A DNA stretch of 22,980 nt, from the IMG/VR virus record IMGVR_UViG_3300042922_000462, positions 1 through 22,980 of that record; one strand, given 5' to 3'. Both the position numbers and the translations under genes were made by a program. Of the stretch, positions 5,930-13,746 are shown piece after piece. Under the pieces are notes generated by a model that saw only the letters and a list, made by a program, of their open reading frames with translations, had not been told where the DNA came from and did not search any database. Source of the stretch: a virus. Positions within the stretch are counted from its first letter, which is position 1, and the number at the start of each line of letters is the position of its first letter.

Positions 5930-8310
5930 ATAAGTCTGCTGCGCCAGTTGAGTGGGCTTATCAGTGGAACGCCCCGAAAAAAGCAATCAACCCACAGCTG
6001 GACCCGGCGGAAGTTGCGCCGGTGTCCGCGCTTTCAAACCTGATCAGTCTTTATGCTGCAGATAACGAGCAGGAGCAGCTGCGCCGTGAGGCAATGAGTG
6101 ATGAGGTTTGGGACCGCTACTTTTTCAATGAGTCCCGCGATCCTGTCCAGCGTGAAATTGTGCAGGACAGAATTGTCAGCCGGGCAAAGATGGCCCGCGA
6201 ACAGCAGCAACACAATCCCGATCTGGTTATCGTGGCCGATGTCAGCGCCCAGCCTTCGCACATCAGCAAGCCTCTCATGGAGCGCGTTAAGTTTTTCCAC
6301 AATCTCGGCAGGCCACAGGCTTATTCCCGTTACCTGCGCGAAACCATCCGACCCTGCCTTGAAAGGCTAGCCCGCGTGCGCGAAAGCCAGATTTCTGCTT
6401 CATTCCGTTTTATGGCCGGTCACGACGGGCTGGATGGCCTGCTGGCGTTGCCTGAGATGAACCAGAATCAGGTCAAGCGTTTATCAACGCTGGTCGCTGC
6501 GCACATGAGCATGTGTCTTGATAAAGCCAGCGGTCATCTGTTCGTCAGTGACGACGTGACACCAGAGCAAGTCCGCCAGGCATGGGAGCTTGTTGCTGCG
6601 GAAGCGATGCGCCTGGACGTAATCCCCCCGGCCTTTGAGCAGCTGCGCCGCAAAAAGCGCCGCCGCAAGCCCGTGCCCTATGATCTGATCCCGCCATCGC
6701 TGGCCCGTATGCTCTGCGCAGACTGGTGGTATCGCAAGCTGTGGCAGCTGCGTTGTGAATGGCGTGAAGAGCAGCTGCGCGCAGTCTGCCTGGTCAACAA
6801 AAAAGCGTCCCCTTACGTCAGTTTTGAGGCGGTGATCCATAAGCGTGAGCAGCGCAGGAAATCTCTGGAGTTCTTCCGTTCGCATGAGCTGGTCAGCGAT
6901 GAAGGCGATACGCTGGATATGGAAGATGTGGTTAATGCCAGTAACAGCAATCCCGCTAACCGCCGCCTTGAGATGATGGCCTGCGTTAAGGGGCTGGAGC
7001 TTATCGCAGAAATGCGCGGCGATTGCGCCATGTTTTACACCATCACCTGTCCGTCGCGCTTCCACGCTACCCTGAGCAACGGCAGGCCGAATCCGAAGTG
7101 GACCACGGCCACGGTTCGCCAGAGCAGTGATTATCTGGTCGATATGTTTGCCTCTTTCCGCAAGGCCATGCACAAAACCGGTATGCGCTGGTATGGCGTG
7201 CGGGTTGCAGAGCCACATCATGATGGCACCGTGCACTGGCACATGCTGTGTTTCATGCGCAAAAAGGAACGCCGCTCAGTCACTGCTCTGCTGAAAAAGT
7301 TCGCCATCCGGGAAGACCGTGAAGAGCTTGGCGGCAATACAGAGCCGCGATTTAAGGCACTGCTTATTGATCCGCGTGAGGGAACGCCGACCAGCTATAT
7401 CGCTAAATACGTTAGCAAGAATATTGACGGGCGAGGACTGTCGGATGAAATCAGTGCAGAAACCGGTAAATCACTGCGTGACAGCGCGGAGAACGTGGGC
7501 GCGTGGGCGTCACTTCACCGTGTTCAGCAGTTCCGTTTCTTTGGCATTCCGGGCCGCCAGGCTTACCGGGAACTGCGTGTGCTTGCCCGTCAGGCGCTGA
7601 GAAATCAGAGCGATAAAAAAGCCGGTACGCCGGTGCTTGAAAATGCGCAGCTGGACGCAGTGCTGGCTGCTGCAGATGTGGGCTGCTTTGCCACCTACAT
7701 CATGAAGCAGGGCGGCGTGTTGGTTCCGCGTAAACATCACATCGTCAGAACAGCCTACGAGCTTAACGACGAGCCAACCCCTTACGGCGATCATGGCACC
7801 CGAATTTATGGCATCTGGTCCCCGTTAGTGGCTGGCCGCATCTGCACGCACGCAACGAAGTGGAAAATGGTCCGTAAGGCCGTTGACGTTCAGGAGGCGA
7901 TAGCCGACCAGGGCGCTAGCGCCCCTTGGACTCGTGGCAATAACTGTCCCCCTGATGAAAAACTGAACATTTCAGGGGGCGATCCGGTATCTGTTGAACC
8001 TGTAGAGCCGGGCGAAACACCTGTGTATGGTCCGGCAGATTTCGACAATATGACCAGAAAACAGCGCCGGGAACTGCTGGCGCGTCTCCGAGTGGTAAAG
8101 CCGCGCCAGAAAAAGAGTTATAAGCAGGAAATTGACGACTGTCAGCGGGCACTTCTGGTTAGAGAACTGCGGGTGAGGGGTTTTACCGGGGAAGATAAAG
8201 AAACAAACCTGCTTCTGTCCGGAGGCAGTCTTAATTCTGGTGCGGGTATGCGCATTTTCTACCGGAACGGGCGGCTACAGGAAGATGATAAATGGCGGAA
8301 ATGGAGCTGA
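5926..8310 (+). CDS. A: Replication initiation endonuclease GpA (HUH, rolling circle)
   Basis: A 794-residue protein similar in layout to P2 GpA. The catalytic region has the metal-binding HUH motif H437-W438-H439 (in DGTVHWHML) and a YxxxY pair, Y491 and Y495 (in [10 protein letters not shown]), matching the two active-site tyrosines of P2 A. The N-terminal 330 residues are the long helical extension typical of the family, with a basic patch KKRRRK near residue 245. GpA nicks the origin, attaches covalently to the 5' end and starts rolling-circle replication. The P2 family places its origin inside this gene, and a candidate is marked below. It starts at ATG 5926, overlapping the previous stop by four bases. 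It is somewhat longer than P2 A (about 760 residues). Confidence 0.95.
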   Translation: MNKSAAPVEWAYQWNAPKKAINPQLDPAEVAPVSALSNLISLYAADNEQEQLRREAMSDEVWDRYFFNESRDPVQREIVQDRIVSRAKMAREQQQHNPDLVIVADVSAQPSHISKPLMERVKFFHNLGRPQAYSRYLRETIRPCLERLARVRESQISASFRFMAGHDGLDGLLALPEMNQNQVKRLSTLVAAHMSMCLDKASGHLFVSDDVTPEQVRQAWELVAAEAMRLDVIPPAFEQLRRKKRRRKPVPYDLIPPSLARMLCADWWYRKLWQLRCEWREEQLRAVCLVNKKASPYVSFEAVIHKREQRRKSLEFFRSHELVSDEGDTLDMEDVVNASNSNPANRRLEMMACVKGLELIAEMRGDCAMFYTITCPSRFHATLSNGRPNPKWTTATVRQSSDYLVDMFASFRKAMHKTGMRWYGVRVAEPHHDGTVHWHMLCFMRKKERRSVTALLKKFAIREDREELGGNTEPRFKALLIDPREGTPTSYIAKYVSKNIDGRGLSDEISAETGKSLRDSAENVGAWASLHRVQQFRFFGIPGRQAYRELRVLARQALRNQSDKKAGTPVLENAQLDAVLAAADVGCFATYIMKQGGVLVPRKHHIVRTAYELNDEPTPYGDHGTRIYGIWSPLVAGRICTHATKWKMVRKAVDVQEAIADQGASAPWTRGNNCPPDEKLNISGGDPVSVEPVEPGETPVYGPADFDNMTRKQRRELLARLRVVKPRQKKSYKQEIDDCQRALLVRELRVRGFTGEDKETNLLLSGGSLNSGAGMRIFYRNGRLQEDDKWRKWS
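7911..7979. other. Candidate replication origin within gene A
   Basis: The 3' part of gene A contains a perfect 14-base palindrome, GGGCGCTAGCGCCC at 7911-7924, followed immediately by CCTTGGACTCGTGG, then a perfect 8-base inverted repeat CCCCCTGA (7948-7955) and TCAGGGGG (7972-7979) with a 16-base loop. P2 and 186 have their nick site inside A, and P2's nick sequence contains GGAGTCC, of which GGACTC is reminiscent in inverted form. The two adjacent extruding structures plus this word make it the best origin candidate here. The exact nick position is not determined. Confidence 0.4.
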
Positions 8311-8444
8311 TTCAGGTCCAATAGCTATAAGCGAAGCCGCTCAAGTCCCTCATGATTTCGCTTTATCCAATTAAAATAACGAGTTGAAAACATCACCCAA
8401 TCGATATTTTTTTAGGATAAGCCCTTATTGAACGTAAAAAACGT

Positions 8445-8487
8445 TTCACATTTTTAAGACCATACTATACTGTACGCATATACAGTT
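8445..8487 (+). promoter_or_regulatory. SOS promoter with LexA box
   Basis: A complete LexA site CTGT-N8-ACAG is at 8470-8485, with flanks (TA before, TT after) matching the consensus. It overlaps the end of a -10 hexamer TATACT at 8466-8471. TTCACA at 8445-8450 is a plausible -35 with a short 15-base spacer. The promoter faces the Tum/DinI-like genes, matching the LexA-controlled tum operon of coliphage 186. It would couple prophage induction to DNA damage. Confidence 0.85.
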
Positions 8488-8507
8488 GTTACGTCGAGGG
8501 AGGACAA

Positions 8508-8696
8508 ATGAGCGATCATCTTCTGGAGGAAATTAAACTCCAGCGCATTGATTTTATTCTTAAAAAAGTTGCTTTTGATACGTGCGATTTCGAAGAAAAG
8601 GAAATGGCAATTCACTGGTTAGTAGAGTTATCAGGTGAATTGATGGCTGAGGTTAGAAAGGCCAAATCATTTAAATCTGAAGTCGAACGCCATTGA
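8508..8696 (+). CDS. Tum N-terminal-like small protein under LexA control
   Basis: A 62-residue helical protein starting MSDHLLEEIKLQRIDFIL, behind a very strong GAGGGAGGA ribosome site about 20 bases downstream of the LexA box. It ends at TGA 8694-8696. The DinI-like gene that follows starts at 8706 in the same reading frame, so a single codon change would give one fused protein of about 145 residues, the size I recall for 186 Tum, whose C-terminal part resembles DinI. I therefore read it as the N-terminal half of a split Tum antirepressor. Whether it acts alone, with the DinI-like partner, or is a remnant is open. Confidence 0.65.
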   Translation: MSDHLLEEIKLQRIDFILKKVAFDTCDFEEKEMAIHWLVELSGELMAEVRKAKSFKSEVERH

Positions 8697-8705
8697 GAGG
8701 GACTT

Positions 8706-8945
8706 ATGCATATTGAAATTATGATTAACAAAGAGCCGAAAATCAGTGAAGACATTCTCAGCGCCCTTGAAGCTGAGCTTTACAGAAATTTCCTGCCGGT
8801 TTATCCCGATACAAGTATTCGCATCCGTAAGGGTAGTGCTAACGGAGTGGTCCTGAGCGGAGTCAGACAGGACGATGATAAAAAGAATGTTATGGATATT
8901 CTGCAGGCAGTATGGGAAGACGACAGCTGGCAGTATCAACACTGA
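8706..8945 (+). CDS. DinI-like protein (Tum C-terminal domain)
   Basis: A 79-residue protein of the DinI family: MHIEIMINKE at the start, SALEAELYRNF helix, PDTSIRIRKGSANGVVLSG strands around residues 36-55, and the acidic C-terminal helix ending in VWEDDSW. Host DinI modulates RecA filaments, while in 186 the same fold forms the C-terminal part of the Tum antirepressor that removes CI from its operators. It has its own ribosome site, GAGAGGGA, nine bases after the upstream stop, so reinitiation is likely. It shares the LexA-controlled transcript with the 62-residue protein. Confidence 0.85.
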   Translation: MHIEIMINKEPKISEDILSALEAELYRNFLPVYPDTSIRIRKGSANGVVLSGVRQDDDKKNVMDILQAVWEDDSWQYQH

Positions 8946-8950
8946 TAACG

Positions 8951-8985
8951 TTGCTGGCGTCAAAATTCACTTTTGGCGCTGGCAA
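8951..8985. repeat. Strong 15-bp stem-loop after the DinI-like gene
   Basis: TTGCTGGCGTCAAAA (8951-8965) and TTTTGGCGCTGGCAA (8971-8985) form a 15-base-pair stem, with three G-T wobble pairs and a 5-base loop TTCAC. It begins six bases after the DinI-like stop codon. No T run follows the stem, so it is not a standard intrinsic terminator. It may be a 3' RNA-stabilising element, or an element affecting expression of the next gene. Confidence 0.5.
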
Positions 8986-9018
8986 GGTTGAACAACGAGC
9001 ATTGCGAGGCGTTAGGCG

Positions 9019-9285
9019 ATGGCCGGAAGCGATTCAAATTTTCAGGTAGTTTACCGGGGCGAAAGCCTGACTGATTATGCGCCTGGCGGATTAGTTTTCT
9101 TTCAGCGGCCAATAGAGAACGGCGGCGGGTTCTGGTTGGGCCGGACTTATGATGGTGTTTTCTGGCTTGAAATCCCGGCCCCTGTTTCTCTTTCACAGGG
9201 ACTTTTATACCTGCAGGCGGTGAAAAATTCTGCCCCGGCTGATGTGAAATACATACCCCTGGATAATAACCTTTCTCTGTTCTGA
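9019..9285 (+). CDS. Hypothetical protein near the cos end
   Basis: An 88-residue protein starting at ATG 9019 after GAGGCG. It is beta-rich with aromatic and glycine residues (GGLVFFQRPIENGGGFWLG, then DGVFWLEIPAPVSLSQ). There is no signal peptide, membrane segment or zinc motif. Codon composition resembles the surrounding phage genes. It is the last gene before cos and probably the last cistron of the SOS transcript, ending before the terminator at 9356. I do not recognise the family. The corresponding P2 interval carries the exclusion genes tin and old, so a superinfection function is possible but not supported by the sequence. Confidence 0.7.
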   Translation: MAGSDSNFQVVYRGESLTDYAPGGLVFFQRPIENGGGFWLGRTYDGVFWLEIPAPVSLSQGLLYLQAVKNSAPADVKYIPLDNNLSLF

Positions 9286-9293
9286 CTCCATGC

Positions 9294-9402
9294 GCATGAG
9301 TGCATGTCTATGCTGCATGAATCCGCATGATCCCCAAAGGATCGTTAGCCCTCCGGCCCGCCAGTACTGGTGGGCTTTTGCTTATGTCATGCAGGTGCAT
9401 GA
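9294..9402. repeat. GCATGA repeats upstream of cos
   Basis: The hexamer GCATGA occurs at 9294-9299, 9315-9320, 9325-9330 and 9397-9402, and inverted (TCATGC) at 9387-9392. The first three are spaced 21 and 10 bases, about two and one helical turns. The cluster lies between the last right-arm gene and the cos nick region, so terminase recognition is a reasonable interpretation by position. The remaining sequence of 9286-9355 has no convincing gene. Confidence 0.45.
9356..9379 (+). terminator. Rho-independent terminator of the right-arm transcript
   Basis: GCCCGCCAGT and ACTGGTGGGC (9356-9375) pair over 10 bases with one G-U wobble, the central pairs opening to form the loop, and TTTT follows at 9376-9379. 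It lies 70 bases after the last rightward gene and before cos, so it should end the SOS/early transcripts. Confidence 0.7.
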
Positions 9403-9424
9403 AAACCACTGCATAAAGCGGGCA

Positions 9425-9443
9425 GGCGTGGCGGGGCTACGAG
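9425..9443. other. Cohesive-end site (cos), P2-like
   Basis: GGCGTGGCGGGGCTACGAG at 9425-9443 resembles the 19-base cohesive ends of P2 and 186, which I recall as beginning GGCG(A/T)GGCGGGG. It lies where the P2 map predicts: after the A-gene arm and before the leftward Q-P operon. The GC-rich run GAGCGCGCGC follows. In virions the DNA would be cut here, which makes the ATPase gene at 9643 the first gene at the left end. From 9444 to 9642 no convincing gene is seen; a -10-like TATACT is at 9535-9540 without a clear -35. Confidence 0.7.
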
Positions 9444-9642
9444 CGCGCGCTAGCACATACAGCTTGACTCTCTCTGCCAATAAGATGCATTTTCATAAAG
9501 CTCACATTGAGAGTGAATTCTGATCGATTCGTTTTATACTTTATTTGGCAGATTCGACTTGTCTTTGTTAGACGCAATGTGATCAGTAAGGCATAGTTCT
9601 CCACTATCGCTTGAAAGGGCGAAGGACTAAACAAAGGATAGA

Positions 9643-10911
9643 ATGATGAAATATGCAACAAATGCCGTTTTTGGTCTATCGCGTGACTTACCATTGAATT
9701 ATGTTGAGAGGCCGCGAGTAGATGGAAAACTAAAAACTGAGCTAGCAGCCAATAAACATATTGTTATCTATGGGAGTTCTAAGCAAGGCAAGACCTGTGT
9801 GCGTAAGCATTGCATGTCTTCCGACGACTACATTTTAGTACAGTGTTCGAATCGTTCAGATGCATCTGAGCTTAATGCTAGCATATTAAAACGCGCCGGA
9901 TTTGAAATTACTCAGTCCACCAAAAGAGGAATGACTGGGAAAAACAAAGTAGTTGCTTCTGTAAAAGCTACTGTGTTTGGTATAGGTGGTTCTGGCGGTG
10001 GAGAAACCGAGGATACTCATTCTCAAGAGATAACTACTACTCCTCTCGAAATCGATATTGATGATGTTAACGATGTAATAGCCGCATTGAAATCTATTAA
10101 TTTTGATAAGGTCATAGTGCTTGAAGATTTTCACTATATGCCTTTTGAGACACAGAGAGACTTTTCAATAGCATTGAAGGCTTTCCATGAAACGTCATCA
10201 ATAACCTTCATCATCGTTGGCGTTTGGTTAGAGGATAATAGATTAATTGTTTACAATGGTGATTTAACCGGTCGTATCATTTCCGTTAATGCCGACATTT
10301 GGTCAGATGACGAGCTAATGCAGGCCATTCAAACTGGAGGGACACTTTTAAACATTAATTTCACCGAAGAGTTCAAAAAACAAATTTTAGCAAATAGTCT
10401 TAAAAGTATTTATCTGGTTCAAGAAGCATGTAGGCGAGCGTGTGAGCTGACCAATATTTTGGAAACAAGCCCTCAAACCATTACAATTGGTGATGGTATT
10501 GATGGAAAACAATTAATCGCTGAGATAGTTTCCGATCAGTCTGCACGATACAATTCTTTTTTGGTGAATTTCTCAGAAGGATTTCAAGATACTGAGTTAA
10601 AGATGCACAAATGGATTCTTTATCCAGTGCTAACAGCAACTATTGAAGAATTGGAGCTAGGCTTAAGATATGGATATATTCGATCAACTTTACAAACAGA
10701 GCATCCGCGTGGTGAAGGGCTGAATTTGGGTAACCTGACTCAGTCACTTCAATCAACTGCTTCATTACAAATCAAAAAAAATATTATGCCAATTATTCTT
10801 GATTATGACCAGACGAACAGAAAATTGAATGTGGTTGATAAAGGATTTTTAATCTGGTTACAGCATATGGACGTTAAAGAAATTATGGACGAATTAGAAT
10901 TTGTAGATTAA
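9643..10911 (+). CDS. AT-rich cargo P-loop ATPase (AAA+/STAND-like)
   Basis: A 422-residue ATPase. Walker A is G44-SSKQ-G49-K50-T51. Walker B is KVIVLEDF at 156-163, with E161-D162. ITFIIVGVW at about 188-195 fits sensor 1, and LTGRI (R211) fits a distal arginine. A lid-like helical segment follows (SDDELMQAI...KSIYLVQEACRRAC), and a C-terminal part around 320-410, ending GFLIWLQ, has a winged-helix look. The architecture recalls Orc/Cdc6- or STAND-type ATPases. It is visibly AT-rich compared with the surrounding genes, has its own RBS (AAAGGAT) and lies alone between cos and Q, so it is likely a transferred accessory gene, perhaps anti-phage. No effector domain is obvious. The start may be ATG 9643 or 9646. 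Confidence 0.85.
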   Translation: MMKYATNAVFGLSRDLPLNYVERPRVDGKLKTELAANKHIVIYGSSKQGKTCVRKHCMSSDDYILVQCSNRSDASELNASILKRAGFEITQSTKRGMTGKNKVVASVKATVFGIGGSGGGETEDTHSQEITTTPLEIDIDDVNDVIAALKSINFDKVIVLEDFHYMPFETQRDFSIALKAFHETSSITFIIVGVWLEDNRLIVYNGDLTGRIISVNADIWSDDELMQAIQTGGTLLNINFTEEFKKQILANSLKSIYLVQEACRRACELTNILETSPQTITIGDGIDGKQLIAEIVSDQSARYNSFLVNFSEGFQDTELKMHKWILYPVLTATIEELELGLRYGYIRSTLQTEHPRGEGLNLGNLTQSLQSTASLQIKKNIMPIILDYDQTNRKLNVVDKGFLIWLQHMDVKEIMDELEFVD

Positions 10912-10937
10912 TGATGCTGCTCAAGCAGCATCATTAA
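10908..10937. other. Perfect 14-bp hairpin between convergent genes
   Basis: TTAATGATGCTGCT (10908-10921) and AGCAGCATCATTAA (10924-10937) are perfect complements with a 2-base centre. The left arm includes the stop codon of the ATPase gene. There is no T run on either strand directly after it, so it is not a textbook terminator, but it would block or mark the 3' ends of both convergent transcripts. Confidence 0.6.
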
Positions 10938-10972
10938 AAAAGTCAATCCCTATCGTCAAGGACGTAGGGATT
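10936..10972 (-). terminator. Rho-independent terminator of the P-Q operon
   Basis: On the minus strand AATCCCTA-CGTC-CTT-GACG-A-TAGGGATT folds into a 12-pair stem with one bulged base (10945-10972). It is followed by GAC and six T residues (A-run at 10936-10941 on the plus strand). The Q stop codon lies at 10943-10945, so the last codons of Q are part of the stem. Confidence 0.8.
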
Positions 10973-11986
10973 AAACTTAATCACCTCATCATTAAGCCAG
11001 TCATTAAGCTCTTCAAAGCGCCTCTGCAATGGTATCAGTTCATTACGCACAAACACTTTGCTGGCCTTTTCAACGTCACCGAACCCGCCCGTGTTGCTGG
11101 GGATAATCCCCATGAGCTGCGGCGGCACACGATGCACGGCCAGCATGTCATCGCGGCTCACGTTTTTGATGTTCAGGAATTCATCCTTCGCCGCTACCTC
11201 AGACAGCGGAATGATCTGGATGCCGTCCTTTTTCCCATTCGGGCTGTACATAAACAGGTTACGGAAGTTACCCGGCCCCTTTGCGCTTTTCATGGCACCG
11301 CGGATATTGTCCACGTCCTGCTGACTCTGCGCGGGGTCGGTCATGTACATGATGAAACCCGCATGACTGCCGTTAAGGTAGTACTTACGGCGGAACAGCG
11401 TAGCCGACTCATTCAGCAGCGCCGACGGGATAGCCGACAGGTAGCCCGGCAGGCCGTAAATCTCCTGATTGATGTCCGGCTCCATCAGGTGAAACACGCT
11501 GCCCTTCGCAAACTCATACGGCTCCGTGTTAATGCCATAGTGCGCATACCAGTATGTGTCCAGGTCAAGGCCGCGCCGGGTAAACTTTGCCAGTGACGGC
11601 TCCAGCTTCAGCACGTTACCGAGGCGGCTGGTCCGCTTCTCCAGATAGGCATTGCCGAAAATCAGGTAATCCAGCGCAAAGCGGCTGAATGCCTGCTGAC
11701 TCAGCAATGGGTGCGGGATAAAGGTACTCGCCAGAATGTTGCACTTCACGCTAATGGGTGAGCTGTGATGCACGGCGGCACGGAACGTGCGCGCCAGCCC
11801 GTCAACGCTCACGGGCGGTTCATACCAGCGATCATTAATTACGCACTCCACGTAGTCCAGCAGTTCGCGGCGGTCCAGCACCGGGATCGGGTCGCCAAAG
11901 GTAAACGCCTCCGACGCTGCCTCGCTGGTCATGTTATCCGGCTGCGGCACGGGCTGCGTGCGGGTGCGGTTCCTGCGTTTGCTCAT
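10943..11986 (-). CDS. Q: Portal protein GpQ
   Basis: A 347-residue portal (connector) protein of the P2 Q/PBSX family, close to the 344 residues of P2 Q. It forms the dodecameric ring through which DNA enters the capsid. Recognisable segments are DRRELLDYVECVINDRWYEP at about 38-57, YLIFGNAYLEKRTSRLGNVL in the middle, and VHRVPPQLMGIIPSNTGGFG in the last third, the most conserved portal motif. The start ATG overlaps the P stop as TGATG, so translation is coupled to P. It is transcribed leftward from the P promoter and ends in its own terminator. Confidence 0.95.
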   Translation of the reverse strand: MSKRRNRTRTQPVPQPDNMTSEAASEAFTFGDPIPVLDRRELLDYVECVINDRWYEPPVSVDGLARTFRAAVHHSSPISVKCNILASTFIPHPLLSQQAFSRFALDYLIFGNAYLEKRTSRLGNVLKLEPSLAKFTRRGLDLDTYWYAHYGINTEPYEFAKGSVFHLMEPDINQEIYGLPGYLSAIPSALLNESATLFRRKYYLNGSHAGFIMYMTDPAQSQQDVDNIRGAMKSAKGPGNFRNLFMYSPNGKKDGIQIIPLSEVAAKDEFLNIKNVSRDDMLAVHRVPPQLMGIIPSNTGGFGDVEKASKVFVRNELIPLQRRFEELNDWLNDEVIKFNPYVLDDRD

Positions 11987-13746
11987 CAGTAAATCTCCAC
12001 AATGTTCTGCGTGTGTGCCGCCTGTCCCTGCAGCGGCTCGTTTGCCAGCGCGTGCATGGTCGCCCAGGCTAAATCGCCGTGGCTGACTTCTTCGCTGCGG
12101 CTGGTTTCATAGGTCGGACGGTTGCCGCTGGCCGTGGTGGCCTTGCGGATAGACATGAATGACTGCGCGATGTCGAGGTGGCTGGCGTCAAACTCCAGCC
12201 GCCCGCTGGCGATGGTGTCGTAAGCCTTCAGCACCAGGGCGTTCTTCACGTTCGGGTTATAAACAAACTCCTTCACCTGCGGGAAAAACGCTTTGACGTT
12301 CTCATACACGCCCAGCCCGACGCCGGTGGAGTCGATGCCGATATAGGTGACGTTATACTGCTGCGTCAGCGTCCTGATGGCGTCAGCCTGCGCCCGGAAG
12401 TCCATCCCGCGCCACTGGTGGCGCTCAAGGATGCGGAACTTACCGCCCGGCACGGCAGGCGGTGCCATGACCACACATCCGGCACTGTCGCCGTTCTGCG
12501 TTCCTTTCGCCGGGTCATAGCCGATCCATACATCTTTCCAGCCGAACGGCCGCAGCGCCAGCGCTTCAAAGTCAGTCCAGACTTCCCAGCTGTCCACCAT
12601 GCACTTCTGCAGCATGGCCAGCTGGAACACCGACGCCAGATCGTCCATGAATACGCACATCAGCAGGTTCTGATAGTCCTCCGGGCTGTAGCGCGTGCGC
12701 AGCTGCTCCAGGTCAAACAGGTCACAGCCACCACGCACCGCATCTTCAACCGTGACGATCTGGCGAAACTGGCCGTCTTCGCAGAGGCGCCCGGCGGCCA
12801 GTGACTGATGGCTGAGGTCGATATCAACCCTGTCCGCTTTGGCCCGGCCCTTGTTGAACTGCGAACCGGACCAGAACGGATAGGCGCTGTGGGTGAGGCT
12901 GGACGGGGTGGAAAAGTAGGTTTCGCGCCACTTCTTGTGCAGCGCCATGCCGGACGCCACTTTCTGCAGTTCCTGAAACTTCGGGATCCAGAAATATTCA
13001 TCCAGGTACAGATTGCCGTGATAGCTCTGCGCGGTGCGGGCGTTGGTGCCTAAGAAATACAGGCACGCGCCGTTGCTGAGCGTCATCGGGTCGCCCTTCA
13101 GGTCTACGTCCACCTCGCGGGCAAATTCGATAATGTACTGCTTGAAGACGTGCGCCTGCGCCTTGCTGGCTGACAGGAATATCTGATTGCGCCCGGTGGT
13201 CAGCGCATCGATCAGCGCCTCGCGGGCAAAAAAGAAGGTCGCACCAATCTGGCGAGACTTCAGCAGGTTGCGAACCGAATACTTATTTCCTGCCTCCCAC
13301 CACTGACGCTGATAGCCGAACATCGAGCCGTGGAAAACCTCCTGCAGCTTCTCAATCTGTTCGTCGCTGAACAGGTTCTTTTCCGGGGGCTTACGCGGGC
13401 CTTTGTTCCGGTTCTCCACGTTCGGGTTCAGGTCCGCTTCATTGCCGCCGTTGCTGAATTTACCGATCCGGGCGTGGCGCTCGGACTGCCGCGCCAGCAG
13501 GTCAATTTCCTTAAAGTCTTTCCCTTCCTTCTGCTCCTTCATGATGAGCTGGCAGTAGCGTGCGGCGGTGGTCAGCTGCATCTGATCCAGCGGGCCATAG
13601 TCGCCCCACTTATCGCGCTTTTTCCAGCTGTGAACGGTTGCGGGTTTCTCTCCCAGCATTTCAGCAATGCGGGCGATGCGGTATCCCTGAAAGTACAGCA
13701 GTAAAGCCTGCCTGCGGGGATCGAGGTCGTCGGGGGCGGGTGTCAT
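11986..13746 (-). CDS. P: Terminase large (ATPase) subunit GpP
   Basis: A 586-residue terminase motor when counted from ATG 13746 (P2 P is 590). It begins MTPAPDDLDPRRQALLLYFQ, with a DNA-binding helix-turn-helix (RIARIAEMLGEKPATVHSW). The ATPase part has a degenerate Walker A, LLKSRQIGATFF (about 162-173), and Walker B YLDEYFW (about 247-253). The nuclease part has GYDPAKGTQNGDSAG and the Asp of GIDSTGVG. It cuts cos and drives packaging together with M. The frame is open upstream to 13791, but the conserved spacing before LDPRRQ and the position of the Ogr-dependent promoter favour 13746 (or 13752). No good ribosome site precedes any of these starts. Confidence 0.95.
   Translation of the reverse strand: MTPAPDDLDPRRQALLLYFQGYRIARIAEMLGEKPATVHSWKKRDKWGDYGPLDQMQLTTAARYCQLIMKEQKEGKDFKEIDLLARQSERHARIGKFSNGGNEADLNPNVENRNKGPRKPPEKNLFSDEQIEKLQEVFHGSMFGYQRQWWEAGNKYSVRNLLKSRQIGATFFFAREALIDALTTGRNQIFLSASKAQAHVFKQYIIEFAREVDVDLKGDPMTLSNGACLYFLGTNARTAQSYHGNLYLDEYFWIPKFQELQKVASGMALHKKWRETYFSTPSSLTHSAYPFWSGSQFNKGRAKADRVDIDLSHQSLAAGRLCEDGQFRQIVTVEDAVRGGCDLFDLEQLRTRYSPEDYQNLLMCVFMDDLASVFQLAMLQKCMVDSWEVWTDFEALALRPFGWKDVWIGYDPAKGTQNGDSAGCVVMAPPAVPGGKFRILERHQWRGMDFRAQADAIRTLTQQYNVTYIGIDSTGVGLGVYENVKAFFPQVKEFVYNPNVKNALVLKAYDTIASGRLEFDASHLDIAQSFMSIRKATTASGNRPTYETSRSEEVSHGDLAWATMHALANEPLQGQAAHTQNIVEIY

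Noticed and set aside
6484-7242. 252-codon minus-strand frame inside gene A
   Set aside because: It is antisense to the HUH region of GpA, with composition explained by the codon bias of A.
8694-8696. Programmed read-through of the TGA between the Tum halves
   Set aside because: The next base is G, with no evident stimulating context or selenocysteine-type hairpin directly after it. A strong ribosome site for the second half makes reinitiation simpler.
8946-9018. Possible integron attC-like site (TAACG ... CGTTAGGC around a stem)
   Set aside because: Only TAACG/CGTTA and the final GTTAGGC fit. The left R box does not match the consensus, the L boxes are unclear and there is no integron context.
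12178-12804. 208-codon plus-strand frame inside terminase P
   Set aside because: It lies wholly opposite a gene of certain identity, in GC-rich DNA where reverse frames stay open by chance, and has no recognisable motif or ribosome site.
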